64,000 nt of DNA from Paracoccus indicus (lineage in GTDB: Bacteria > Pseudomonadota > Alphaproteobacteria > Rhodobacterales > Rhodobacteraceae). Every line of letters begins with the position of its first letter. The first letter of the stretch is position 1. The stretch is taken from assembly GCF_003056335.1 (NCBI RefSeq), contig NZ_PYWA01000006.1, positions 186,001 to 250,000 of the forward strand. The letters run 5' to 3'. Made by a program: the position numbers and the translations under genes. This document shows, piece after piece, positions 17,855 to 27,143 of the stretch. The notes below the pieces were generated by a model. It did no database searches, was not told where the DNA came from, and saw nothing but the letters and a program-made list of their open reading frames with translations.

Positions 17855-18959
17855 CGCAGACCTTTCTTGCTGCTGCGGCCATGCGGTCGACATCCCGGTC
17901 CGTGACCCCGGAATGCAGTGGCAGGCAGATAAATTCAGGCGCGACATCGGGGGCAATCGCGGGCCCGCCCGTGGTCGCGATGAGGCTGTCGGGCAGCATC
18001 GTCCCCGGACCGCACAACAAGGGGAAGTGGTCGCGGGCGTGGATACCCGCCTCGGCCAGGTGGAACATCAGGCGCGGGCGCAGCGCGGCGGGCATGCGCA
18101 GCGGGTAATAGATCATGCTGTCGCTGGCCCCCTTGCGGTTGGGATGGATGGACACCCGGGACAAGCCACCAAAGGCGTCATCATAGAGCGCCCGCAACCG
18201 GATGCGTGTGGCGATTTCGGCGTCCAGCTTGTCCAGAACCGACAGACCCGTGGCCGCCTGCGCCTCGGACATCTTGGCGTTGATGCCGGGCATGACCATG
18301 CGTCCCGCCTCCAGCCCGAAATTGCGCATCCGGACCATGCGGTCGGCCTGCCGACCCGGAAGGGCGACGGCACCGCCTTCGCCGGTGTGCATCAGCTTGG
18401 TCGCATGCAGCGAAAACGCCGAGGCGTCGCCCCATTCCGCGATGGGTCTGCCATCCAGCGTCAGGCCGAAGGCATGGGCCGCGTCATAGACCAGCCACAG
18501 CCCGTGCCGCGCGGCCAGATCGCCCATCTGGCCGACATCGCAGGGCACGCCGAAGAAATGCACCGGCAGGATGGCCGCCGTGCGTGGCGTGATGGCGCGT
18601 TCGACCGCATCGGGGCACAGAGACAGCGTCACCGGATCGATATCGGCAAAGACCGGCTTGAAGCCGCACCACAGGATCGCCTGCACCGTGGCGGCAAAGC
18701 TTAAGGGCGTGGTGATCACCTCGGACCCTTCGGGAAGGTCGCCCATGCGCAGCGCCATCATCAGCGCCATCGTGCCCGATGACACCAGCCGCACCGTCCC
18801 CCCGCCGATCAGCGGCATCAGCCGCCGTTCCAGCCGTTCGTGCAGGATGCCGCCATTGCTGAGCCAACCGGCCGTCACCGCCTCGGACATCAAATGCGCG
18901 ATCTGCTGCGGATCGGGCATGATGGGGCGGCCGAAGGTGACCAGCGCGTCAGCTTTCAT
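17838..18959 (-). CDS. DegT/DnrJ/EryC1/StrS aminotransferase
   Basis: A 373-residue PLP-dependent sugar aminotransferase. PLP-site features include SSGTMALMMALR, the aspartate in LVYDAAHAFGLT and the Schiff-base lysine in FSLHATKLMHTGEGGA. GINAKMSEAQAATGL is another family block. It would transaminate a 4-keto-6-deoxy nucleotide sugar. The ATG at 18959 is preceded by GGAGAG and overlaps the stop of the upstream glycosyltransferase by 11 bp. The matching 4,6-dehydratase is not in the window, so the substrate cannot be named. Confidence 0.83.
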   Translation of the reverse strand: MKADALVTFGRPIMPDPQQIAHLMSEAVTAGWLSNGGILHERLERRLMPLIGGGTVRLVSSGTMALMMALRMGDLPEGSEVITTPLSFAATVQAILWCGFKPVFADIDPVTLSLCPDAVERAITPRTAAILPVHFFGVPCDVGQMGDLAARHGLWLVYDAAHAFGLTLDGRPIAEWGDASAFSLHATKLMHTGEGGAVALPGRQADRMVRMRNFGLEAGRMVMPGINAKMSEAQAATGLSVLDKLDAEIATRIRLRALYDDAFGGLSRVSIHPNRKGASDSMIYYPLRMPAALRPRLMFHLAEAGIHARDHFPLLCGPGTMLPDSLIATTGGPAIAPDVAPEFICLPLHSGVTDRDVDRMAAAARKVCDEIDL

Positions 18960-21189
18960 CGAACTCTCCGGCCAGAAGGGCGGCGCGGACATCGCCGTTG
19001 CAGGTCCGGCGCTGCTGGAACGGCTTGAACTGGTTCACGCCGCGCCCCGCCACCGGCAGCATCCGCAGGTCTTGCGCTGCGCAGCACACGCCGATCATGC
19101 GTTCGATCGCATGGGCCAACGTGCCGTCGACCTGCCCCAGTTCGGGCGGGAAATGGTCGGGCGTCAGACCCAGGTCCAGCAACGGGCGGATCGCATCGAC
19201 CCGCGCCCAGAACATCGACCCGGCGGGAAAGCGCAGGCGGGTGTCGTCAGGCAAGGCATCGCCCAGCCCCATGCGATGGGCGACTTCCCGGGCGATGTCG
19301 AAGTTGTCGCCCCAATGCGCCGCGCCGATGACATTGCGGAAGATGACCGGAGCGACGATGCCCAGCTGCGCGATGTCGTCGAACATGGACAGGATGCGGT
19401 TGATCTCGTCACGGCGGGGCAGCAGGCAGTCCAGGTTGTGGGTCAGCCAATCGTCCAGCCGGTCGGAATGGACCGAGCGCTTGCCGTGCAGATGCAGCAC
19501 GATGTCATGGTCGTCATGTCGGTCGGCGAAGCCCACGAACTTGGGGCAGATGTCGCGGCCACGGTTCGCCATCACGCGGATCTCTGCATCGGGCAGGACC
19601 TGCTTCAGCCGTGCGGCCTTGGCCTCGGTATCGGTCGAGACATAGAGCCGCATCGGCGCATCGATCCGCGACAGGCGATCGGCGAAGACGGGCGCAAGCT
19701 CGTCGTAATACAGGTGCAGAAAGACGCCCACGGGGCGTTTCAGCGGCACGGGCGCCCGTCGTGGCCACAGGCGCAGATGCCGCTTCAACGGGTCGCGCAG
19801 GTAATGATCGGGGCTGCCATGCCACAGCGGCTCGTTGCGCATGATGCGGATCATGTTCGCATCGCGCTGCGCGGGGTGCTGCAGCGCGTGATGTGCGCCC
19901 GATCCCTTGGCGACCGCCTCCAGCAGGCGTTGCGCACGGGCGGCGGGGCGTTCCATGGTCCGGGTCAGATCGGTGGCATGCGGGTCCATGGCGGCGGCCT
20001 GCGCGATCCGCAGATCGGCCATCAGCGCATGAATGACGCCCTGGGTTTCGGGCGGGGCGGGCGGGGTTGCGGGGGTGGGTTCCGGCCCTGCCAAGGCGGC
20101 GGCGATCCTGCTGATCTGCAGGGCGGCCTGCGCCATCCCCTTCTGCTGTTCCCTGGCCGAGCGTTCCGGGGCGACCAGATCCGGCATCGGCTGCGGGTCG
20201 GGTCCGCGGGCAAAGGCGAAGGGGGCAACCGTCCCCGCCGCGACCAGATCACCCGCCATCGCGATCAGGCGGCCCGCCACCCCGTCGAAGCCGAAATCAC
20301 GCGCCACCCGACGGTGAAGGTCCAGGCGCTGCTGCATGTCGGCGGGCGGGCCCTGCAGAGCGGCGGTCAGCATCCGGCCCAGCTCCTCGGTCGTTCCCGC
20401 CTGCATCAGTTCGGGGATGTCGGGTGCCTGAAACCCCTCGATCAGGTCCGAGACGACGACCGCCCCCGCGGCCAAGGCGTCGAAGCTGCGATTGCTCATG
20501 ATCCCCTGCTCGATCATGGTCGGCATGTGTGAATTCAGGATCACCCGCGCCGAGGCGTAAAGCCCCGGCAACTGTCCGGGCGGAACGCGTTCGCCCTTCC
20601 AGCAGCGATCGGGGATCACGCCCTGCCATCCGGGGCCATGGACATGCACGTCGAAGCCCAGCTTGATGGCATTGGTCACCAGACGGCGGCGGGCGCGGGG
20701 CGCATAGGCCCCCACGAACAGGACGGGGATCGTTTCCGCCGAAGCCGGGCGATGGGACGGGTGGAAGCGCCGGGTGTTCGTGGCCTGATGCATCAGGCGG
20801 GCATCCAGACCGCTGCGGGCAAGATCGGCTGCCTGGCGTGCCGAGGCGCTCAGCACCAGCTGGAACCGGCCCAGCATCTGCGGACAGGCAAAGGTCGCGG
20901 GGCTGATCATCCAGCTGATGTTGGCGATGCCGGGGGTCGCATCCTCAAGATGCGGGCCGTTGATCTTCAGGTGGACGGCCGGCCCCTCCACGGGCTTCGG
21001 GTCCTCACCGCGCGTCAGGATCGTGGCCTGCGCGCCCTGCAGCGCCAGCGCCTCGGCCAGATCGCGGGCAAAGAAGACGTCGCCCCATCGTTCGGCCCCC
21101 GCACGGGTGCTGTTGGTGGTGATGTGGAAATGCACGTTCGGCCTGCACCCGCGTTGATGAAGCAGTCTGGATCCCATCAGGCATCGCAT
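18949..21189 (-). CDS. Bifunctional glycosyltransferase with C-terminal RgpF-type domain
   Basis: About 746 residues in two parts. The first 350 residues are a GT-B-like glycosyltransferase with a CgeB-like C-terminal half (NSHMPTMIEQGIMSNRSFDALAAGAVVVSD). A Pro/Ala-rich linker near residues 390-420 follows. The last 270 residues match the rhamnan-synthesis F family: VGVFLHLYYDELAPVFADRL, the HGKRSVHSDRLDDWL segment and RFPAGSMFWARVDAIRPLLDL. It is the first gene of a three-gene operon with the aminotransferase and acetyltransferase. The start is uncertain; ATG codons at 21189 and 21177 lack strong ribosome sites, and 21267 would add 26 residues. Confidence 0.75.
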   Translation of the reverse strand: MRCLMGSRLLHQRGCRPNVHFHITTNSTRAGAERWGDVFFARDLAEALALQGAQATILTRGEDPKPVEGPAVHLKINGPHLEDATPGIANISWMISPATFACPQMLGRFQLVLSASARQAADLARSGLDARLMHQATNTRRFHPSHRPASAETIPVLFVGAYAPRARRRLVTNAIKLGFDVHVHGPGWQGVIPDRCWKGERVPPGQLPGLYASARVILNSHMPTMIEQGIMSNRSFDALAAGAVVVSDLIEGFQAPDIPELMQAGTTEELGRMLTAALQGPPADMQQRLDLHRRVARDFGFDGVAGRLIAMAGDLVAAGTVAPFAFARGPDPQPMPDLVAPERSAREQQKGMAQAALQISRIAAALAGPEPTPATPPAPPETQGVIHALMADLRIAQAAAMDPHATDLTRTMERPAARAQRLLEAVAKGSGAHHALQHPAQRDANMIRIMRNEPLWHGSPDHYLRDPLKRHLRLWPRRAPVPLKRPVGVFLHLYYDELAPVFADRLSRIDAPMRLYVSTDTEAKAARLKQVLPDAEIRVMANRGRDICPKFVGFADRHDDHDIVLHLHGKRSVHSDRLDDWLTHNLDCLLPRRDEINRILSMFDDIAQLGIVAPVIFRNVIGAAHWGDNFDIAREVAHRMGLGDALPDDTRLRFPAGSMFWARVDAIRPLLDLGLTPDHFPPELGQVDGTLAHAIERMIGVCCAAQDLRMLPVAGRGVNQFKPFQQRRTCNGDVRAALLAGEFDES

Positions 21190-21226
21190 GACATCCCGAC
21201 GCAACCCCGCCGTTGAAAAAGGCGCC

Positions 21227-21292
21227 GCACCCCGGTGCAGCGCCCCCTGACGATCGACATCCCGCATCCCGACACGCGATGTGCCGGGGTGC
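21227..21292 (-). terminator. Long-loop inverted repeat downstream of the Hint gene
   Basis: GCACCCCGG at 21227-21235 is complementary to 21284-21292 with a 48-nt loop, just after the stop of the Hint-domain gene on the minus strand. The loop is long, so a termination role is only possible. Confidence 0.3.
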
Positions 21293-21300
21293 AGGGCCGG

Positions 21301-22395
21301 TCACATGACCAGCGGCTTGTCGTTCCGGGCGTGGCGCACGGCCAGCTTGCGGCCCATCCGTCCCGAGGCCAGCGGACGCGCCGAGACCGCCGTGTAGTCC
21401 ATGTCGCGCAGTTCGGGGAACAGGGCGAAGACCTCCTCGAGCGCGGCGGCACCGATCGAACGAAGCGCCTCGGGTCCGGTGAACAGCGTTTCGGTCAGCG
21501 CACCATCCGACAGGACAACCTCGTGGCGTTCGAACAGCATGTGGAAATATTCCACCTCGGCGTCGTCACGAACGATGTCAATGCCGTCCAGCTGGCACAG
21601 TTGCTTGGCCGCAACCAGGACCTCGTCCGTGCCGAACATCTTCTGCGCGATGCCCGAGCGGACAAGGACGCGGTGCTGCGGCGAAACCGTCAGGTCACGT
21701 TCGGGGGTGTTCGCCCCCAAGGCCCCGCGGCGAATGCGGATCGGGCGCAGTTCGGGCGTCAGGTTCAGTTCGACCGACCCGACGACGCGGCTGCCGATCC
21801 AGCGGATGGGCTGCATGCCGTTGTCGGCGGTCCAGACCATGTCGCCCTGTTGCAGATCCTCGACGGCCACCTGACCGCGGTCGGTGGTGATCATGGTTCC
21901 GCGCGTGAAACAGGGAACGAACACCCCGCTTTGGTCCACAGTGGCATCCGCGTAAAGCGTCAGCGTCGCGTTCACGGTGCCAGTGATCTGGGTCAACAAG
22001 CCGGGTGCTCCGTCCGGGTAGATCAGAAAGGTTCCGCCGGAAGTTCCCCTGACCAGAATGACGGGATATTGAACCAGTGACCCGGTGACCAAGCCACCCA
22101 ACTGGCCGACACCGACAACCGTGGCGCCTGTCAGGTTGGGGGCCGTCACGAGCGGGTCGGACAGTGTGTTTGCAAGCCCTCCATCACGATTGAAACCGAT
22201 CGTTTCGGTTCTTTCGATGAAGTCGTCGGCATCATTGTCTGTTGCTTGCACGTCTCCGGCAGCCGTAAACAGCGACCCGACGTTCAATGGGACCTGGTAT
22301 GTCACCTGGTTCTGACCGTTGAAATCGATATTGTTGGCAGGAAGGCCCAAGACACCCACCCTCTGCATGCCGACATTTTCTAACGTGAATGCCAT
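21301..22395 (-). CDS. Hint-domain (Hedgehog/intein-like) surface protein
   Basis: A 364-residue protein. About 160 N-terminal residues are beta-rich and low in charge, without a recognisable signal peptide. A Hint domain of the Hint_2 type common in Rhodobacteraceae follows. It begins CFTRGTMITTDRGQVAVEDLQQGD and continues with MVWTADNGMQPIRWIGSRVV and the histidine block LTVSPQHRVLV. The leading Cys and the TxxH-like block are the self-processing residues of Hint domains. Such proteins are usually secreted and often sit near RTX proteins. GGAGG lies seven bases before the ATG. The function is unknown, and autocleavage is a family-based expectation. Confidence 0.8.
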   Translation of the reverse strand: MAFTLENVGMQRVGVLGLPANNIDFNGQNQVTYQVPLNVGSLFTAAGDVQATDNDADDFIERTETIGFNRDGGLANTLSDPLVTAPNLTGATVVGVGQLGGLVTGSLVQYPVILVRGTSGGTFLIYPDGAPGLLTQITGTVNATLTLYADATVDQSGVFVPCFTRGTMITTDRGQVAVEDLQQGDMVWTADNGMQPIRWIGSRVVGSVELNLTPELRPIRIRRGALGANTPERDLTVSPQHRVLVRSGIAQKMFGTDEVLVAAKQLCQLDGIDIVRDDAEVEYFHMLFERHEVVLSDGALTETLFTGPEALRSIGAAALEEVFALFPELRDMDYTAVSARPLASGRMGRKLAVRHARNDKPLVM

Positions 22396-22923
22396 GTCGC
22401 ATCCTCCTTGACAAAAACTGACCGCACCGAACGGCGGCGGTCAGAACGCGATACTGTGTCATGGATATGCGCGCGCCCTGTGGCGGGTCTTTGCGCGTTG
22501 AACCGTTCCAGACGTTTTACATCGAGTTCATGGTCCGACGTTGCCTGATTAACGATGATTCAGGAAGCTAAATTTTTAGAATCTTGGCGAATAATTAATT
22601 TATTTCTGTTCCATGTTTATACATAAAGAAAATCTGGATGATTCTGTTCAATCCGTCATCATCAACACAACTTATTCTTGCATAGATTTTTGAATCTTGG
22701 GCCCAAGTATTTGCATATGATGCATTTCGGGACAGGCCGAAGCTGCTTGCCGCCCCGATCCGCTGAACAGGCCAGTGCCAGACAGGATGACGGGCCTGAC
22801 AGCCGCAGCGGTGCGGGCCATATCCGGGCCTCACATCACCGGATGACAAAGCCCTGATCGGTACGACGACGGGTCGCGAACCGTGCGGGCGTCACCTCCG
22901 CCGCATAGATATGTCCAAGCATA
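22396..22923. other. AT-rich intergenic region with no convincing gene
   Basis: These 528 bp separate two leftward genes and must hold the Hint gene promoter. The stretch around 22560-22720 is far richer in A and T than its surroundings. It contains a near-direct repeat: GAATCTTGG preceded by a run of T at about 22571-22586 and again at 22685-22700. A leftward 84-codon reading frame at 22595-22849 has Cys/His-rich, unusual composition and I do not believe it. Confidence 0.5.
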
Positions 22924-23184
22924 TCAATCGCTGAGGTAATCGTCCTGTTCCGCGGCCGCCCCCAGGTGCTTCGACTTGTCCCAGCCCGACCATTCGATCA
23001 GTTCGGACAGATCCTCGGGGTCCGGGCGCATGGCGTTGATCGTGCAGACCGCGCGGGCCCTGGCGCGGATGCATTCGCCGACAAGCTCGTTCGGGACATG
23101 CTGGCCCGGGCGCAGGTTCATGTCGCGCAAGGCAATCTCGGACATGTCGAGACGCATGCCGCCATAGATCAGGACATAGGTCAT
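22924..23184 (-). CDS. Hypothetical small acidic protein
   Basis: An 86-residue soluble protein of unrecognised family. The N-terminus is hydrophobic (TYVLIYGGMRL), the middle basic (CIRARARAV) and the C-terminus acidic, ending in QDDYLSD. It has two cysteines and two tryptophans in SGWDKSKHLG-type context. The ATG at 23184 is preceded by a GGGGG stretch about five bases away. Codon usage looks like that of the surrounding genes, which supports coding. It is isolated between two long intergenic regions. Confidence 0.5.
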   Translation of the reverse strand: MTYVLIYGGMRLDMSEIALRDMNLRPGQHVPNELVGECIRARARAVCTINAMRPDPEDLSELIEWSGWDKSKHLGAAAEQDDYLSD

Positions 23185-23737
23185 AAAAGCCCCCAGACAG
23201 CTGAACGATTTACACAGCGATATTATTGCCGATTCTCTTTCGCAATGTAAGCCCTCGGCTCGGAACTGCTACAAGGATGCATTCCGCAGCCCGAAGAACA
23301 GGCAACCGATTAATGTTATTGTGCAGACTTTATAAATGAAATGCCCGTGCAAGACTTCATGATTTTGTAAAACGGCTGATATCAAGATCCGGCGTCCGGA
23401 CGTCCGGACGTCCGCAGGACCGCAGCGGCGCGTCGCCCCACGTCACCCTATCAACCTGAAGTGGTGACGACGCGATGTTCTGGCACGTCTTGTTGACCTT
23501 AAGTCATGCGGGAAGGTCACCGTCATGAAAAATATACATAAAATCTTAACTTTCCCTATCTGACTGTAATCCCGCTGCAAATCTGGCTGTATCGCGGTGA
23601 AAACTTTCATGGACAGGTGGAGATCACGGTTGCATGATCTGCAAATTGACAGGGCGGCGGGGCGCGCGGGCGATCTCTGCCGACAACAAGAAATGCAGCC
23701 GTCATTACCTTCAGTTGCAAGACAGGGAAGAGAAACC
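23185..23737. other. Long upstream region of the RTX protease gene
   Basis: A 553-bp stretch with relatively AT-rich blocks (23210-23380 and 23500-23600) and no convincing gene. Upstream in-frame codons from 23597 could extend the protease by 47 residues, but that peptide is Arg-rich and atypical. The stretch should hold the protease promoter and perhaps a promoter for the leftward small gene. A GTCCGGAC repeat cluster lies in the middle. Confidence 0.5.
23394..23414. repeat. Tandem GTCCGGAC palindrome repeat
   Basis: The palindrome GTCCGGAC occurs twice back to back and is followed by a third half copy, GTCCG. It lies about 325 bp upstream of the protease start and could be a regulator site or a simple-sequence expansion. 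Confidence 0.55.
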
Positions 23738-26700
23738 ATGCCGAATCCAGGCCAGACCCAGAACCAGTGGTGGATCAACGACCAATCGCCCGATGATCCC
23801 TTTGGCAAGAGCGACGATTACGAAGCCTTCCTCGATTACGTCGGTGCGCTGCGCCGCGACCTGACGCCCGCCATCGCCGCCGAACCGCTGCGGATCAACG
23901 TGTCCGAGCTGAACGACCACCCCGATTACCAGGCGGCGGCGGTTGGCGCGCTGACCATGTGGTCCTCGGTCACGCCCATGACGTTCGAGATCGTCTATGA
24001 CGCCCCCTTCGACCCCACGACCGACTGGATGGAGGTCGTCAGCCCCGAGCTGGGCGAGCAAAGCGACGGCAGCGCCTTTTCCAGCAACCGCTATGTCAGC
24101 ATCGGCCAGCGGTTCCACGACACCGAGCCGAACAAGACCGACATCGGCGGCTATGTCTTCGACAGCTTCGTGCATGAATTCGGCCATGAATTCGGGCTGA
24201 ACCACCCCGGTCTTTACAACTACAGCGGCCCGGGCGGTGTGCAGATCAACTATCTGAACAACGCCACGTGGAGCTATGACCGCCAGCAATACAGCGTCAT
24301 GTCCTATTTCGACGGCATCGACGTGGGCGAACGGTCCAGCTGGTCGGCCGTGACGCCCCTGATGGCCGATATCGAGGCGATCAACCGCCGCTTCTTCTCG
24401 ACCGTGGACGAGGACGGGGTGAGAACCTTCCAGAAGATCGACCTGAACACCGGTGACAACACCTATGGCTTCGGCAGCAGCGAATACGGCTATCTGCTGA
24501 CCTCGTCGGGGATGCAGCACGACATCGGCTTCGTCATCCACGACACGGGCGGCACGGATACGATCGACTTCTCCGGCTCGACCGCCGGCACCATCCTTGA
24601 CCTGCGCGCCGGTGAATTTTCCAGCGTGAACGGGCACCGCAACAACGTCTCGATCTATGCGGGCCATAACGACGATGCGACCGAATATTACATCGAGAAC
24701 GGCATCGGCAGCCAGTTCGACGACGTGCTGATCGGGAATGACGGCAACAACATCCTGGACGGTCGCGAAGGCGCCGACAGCATGGCGGGCTATGGCGGCG
24801 ACGACATCTATTACGTGGATTCCATCGACGACATCGTGCGCGAGGAAAAGGACGGCGGCTTCGACACGGTGGTCCTGCTGTCGCGCGACCTGAACATCCG
24901 CAAGATCGCCAATGTCGAACGCATCATCTATGCTGATGAATCCTCGCTGCAGGCGGCGGGCATGTCCGACGACGGCCCCGCGCCGGTCATCGGGGACACC
25001 ACGCTGGACAGCATCATCTTCGGCGAGGATACCGCCGACACGCTGGACGGCGGTGCGGGCAGCAACACCATCTATGGCATGGGCGGCGACGACCTGATCA
25101 TCGGCGGGCGCGATTCACTGGCCAGCCGCGACATCAACAACACCATCCCCGTGTCCCAGCTGGAGGATCAGACCGAAAGCGACGATGGCGGTGACGCGCT
25201 GTTTGGCGGCGACGGCAATGACACCATCTTCGGCGGGGCAGGCAACGATATCCTGAACGGCGGCGACGGCGACGACATGCTGTCGGGTCAGGAGGGCATC
25301 GACGTCTTCATCGGCGGCGCGGGCATCGACACGGTCGATTACAGCCACGAAAGCCCCTTCCAGCTGATCGTGAACCTGGAAACCAACGTTGCCAGCGGCG
25401 GCACCGCCTCGGGCGACACCTTCTATGGGATCGAGAACCTGATCGGGTCCGACGACCGCATCGACCGCTTCATCGGCACGGCTGACGACAACCACTTCTG
25501 GGGTCGCGGCGGCGGCGACTTCTTCAACGGCGGCGACGGCAACGACACGCTGGACGGCGGCAACGACGGCGACATCCTCTATGGCGAGGGCGGCGACGAC
25601 GTGCTGATCGGCGGCGCGGGGCAGGATTACCTGCACGGCGGCGACGGCAACGACACCATCGTCTATGCCGACAGCGAGACCGGCGTCACCGTCGATCTGG
25701 CCGCAGGCACCGCCAATGGCGGCGAGGCTGACGGCCCGGTCCAGATCGTGGGTCGCGGCACGCTGATCCGCCACGACATCATCGTCGATGTGGAAAACGT
25801 CGTCGGCTCGGCCCATGACGACCGGCTGATCGGCACGGGTGGCGTGAACGAGCTGATCGGCGGCGCGGGCAACGACACGCTGACGGGTGGCGGCGGGTCC
25901 GACATCCTGAACGGCGGGGCGGGCAACGACACGGCGGATTACTCTGACGCGAACCGTGGCATCCGCCTGATGCTGGACCGCAGCGGCAATGGCGGCGACC
26001 GCTACATCTCGATCGAGAACCTCTCGGGGACGGGCTTCAAGGACCGCATCACCGGGGATGACGGCGCGAACGTCCTGACCGGACAGGGCGGCGACGACAT
26101 CATCAAGGGCGGCGCCGGCAACGACACGCTGCTGGGCGATTTCGGCGACCGTGAGAACGCCGTGCCGCGCCCCGGCATGGGCAGCGGCTATGCCACGCTT
26201 GGCGCGGATGCGGGCAACAACTCGATCCAGACGGCCTTCGACATTTCGGACAACTTCTCGCTGGCGGATGACCCCGACATCTTCGACGCGACCACGGTGC
26301 TGCACACCACGGTCAATGCCACGGGCAACGGCCAGGGCGGCTATTACAGCATCGACCTGGCCGCGGGCACCGTCATCACCATCGACATCGACGGCATCGC
26401 CGATCCGGGCGTCCACGACAGCTGGGTCCGCCTGCTGGACGCCGAGGGCAATATCGTCGCCCAGAACGACGACGGCGGTGGCGATCCCGGGTCGAACAGC
26501 ACCCGTGATTCCAGCACCGTCTTCGTGGCGCAGGAAACCGGCACCTATTACATCGTCGAGGGCAGCTGGTCGCCCGACGCCCCCGGCGACGGCTGGTCGG
26601 AGACCATCCCCGAGGGGTCGGAATACAAGCTGAACGTCTCGGTCGATTTCCCGCCGGCCCCGGAACAGCCGGGCGAGGCGGGCGACGACAAGCTGCGCGG

Positions 26701-27082
26701 CGGTGCGGGGGCCGACCTGCTGGATGGCGGGCTTGGCATGGACACGCTGTCGGGCGACGCGGGCGCGGACAGCTTCCGCTTCTCGACCGCGCTTGGGGAT
26801 GACAACGTCGACCGGATCACCGATTTCGGCAATGGCGCCGACCTGATCCTGCTGGATGATTTCATCTTCACCGACCTTGGCGGCACGGGCGCCCTGTCGG
26901 CGGATGTCTTCGTCAGCAGCGATGCGGGCCTGTCCTTCGATGCCGACGACCGCATCATCTATGACAGCAGCACCGGCGCGCTGTCCTATGATGCCGATGG
27001 CACGGGCGAGATGGCGGCGATCCAGTTCGCACAGCTTTCCGCCTCGCTGAACCTGTCGGCATCCGACTTCGTGATCGCCTGA
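23738..27082 (+). CDS. Serralysin-like RTX zinc metalloprotease, large
   Basis: An 1114-residue secreted protease. The catalytic domain (about residues 30-250) holds the metzincin motif HEFGHEFGLNH (H146, E147, H150, H156) and a Met-turn SVMSY near residue 188. Many RTX nonapeptides follow, such as GGDGNDTLDGG and GGAGNDTLTGG (about residues 330-820), which bind calcium outside the cell. A beta-sandwich like the bacterial pre-peptidase C-terminal domain (about residues 830-970) interrupts the repeats. A last RTX block and a C-terminal domain with LSYDADGTG and hydrophobic SDFVIA form a type I secretion signal. Typical serralysins are near 480 residues. No HlyB/HlyD/TolC genes are in the window. 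The ATG at 23738 has a GAAGAG site. Confidence 0.86.
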   Translation: MPNPGQTQNQWWINDQSPDDPFGKSDDYEAFLDYVGALRRDLTPAIAAEPLRINVSELNDHPDYQAAAVGALTMWSSVTPMTFEIVYDAPFDPTTDWMEVVSPELGEQSDGSAFSSNRYVSIGQRFHDTEPNKTDIGGYVFDSFVHEFGHEFGLNHPGLYNYSGPGGVQINYLNNATWSYDRQQYSVMSYFDGIDVGERSSWSAVTPLMADIEAINRRFFSTVDEDGVRTFQKIDLNTGDNTYGFGSSEYGYLLTSSGMQHDIGFVIHDTGGTDTIDFSGSTAGTILDLRAGEFSSVNGHRNNVSIYAGHNDDATEYYIENGIGSQFDDVLIGNDGNNILDGREGADSMAGYGGDDIYYVDSIDDIVREEKDGGFDTVVLLSRDLNIRKIANVERIIYADESSLQAAGMSDDGPAPVIGDTTLDSIIFGEDTADTLDGGAGSNTIYGMGGDDLIIGGRDSLASRDINNTIPVSQLEDQTESDDGGDALFGGDGNDTIFGGAGNDILNGGDGDDMLSGQEGIDVFIGGAGIDTVDYSHESPFQLIVNLETNVASGGTASGDTFYGIENLIGSDDRIDRFIGTADDNHFWGRGGGDFFNGGDGNDTLDGGNDGDILYGEGGDDVLIGGAGQDYLHGGDGNDTIVYADSETGVTVDLAAGTANGGEADGPVQIVGRGTLIRHDIIVDVENVVGSAHDDRLIGTGGVNELIGGAGNDTLTGGGGSDILNGGAGNDTADYSDANRGIRLMLDRSGNGGDRYISIENLSGTGFKDRITGDDGANVLTGQGGDDIIKGGAGNDTLLGDFGDRENAVPRPGMGSGYATLGADAGNNSIQTAFDISDNFSLADDPDIFDATTVLHTTVNATGNGQGGYYSIDLAAGTVITIDIDGIADPGVHDSWVRLLDAEGNIVAQNDDGGGDPGSNSTRDSSTVFVAQETGTYYIVEGSWSPDAPGDGWSETIPEGSEYKLNVSVDFPPAPEQPGEAGDDKLRGGAGADLLDGGLGMDTLSGDAGADSFRFSTALGDDNVDRITDFGNGADLILLDDFIFTDLGGTGALSADVFVSSDAGLSFDADDRIIYDSSTGALSYDADGTGEMAAIQFAQLSASLNLSASDFVIA

Positions 27083-27091
27083 GAGGTGACA

Positions 27092-27117
27092 GAAGGGGGG
27101 CATCCGTGCTCCCCTTC
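27092..27117 (+). terminator. Hairpin after the RTX protease gene
   Basis: GAAGGGG at 27092-27098 pairs with CCCCTTC at 27111-27117 across 12 nt. It lies 10 bp after the stop codon and 27 bp before the next gene. There is no T-tract, so attenuation or mRNA stabilisation is as likely as full termination. Confidence 0.4.
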
Positions 27118-27143
27118 GCCAAGCCATGCCGAAGGGAGCCAAG

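Noticed and set aside
22595..22849. 84-codon leftward frame in the AT-rich gap
   Set aside because: It has odd Cys/His/Trp composition, no ribosome site and codon usage unlike its neighbours.
24720..26150. Tandem DNA repeat array or CRISPR-like structure
   Set aside because: The periodicity comes from RTX nonapeptides inside the protease gene. Units are not identical at DNA level and there are no spacers.
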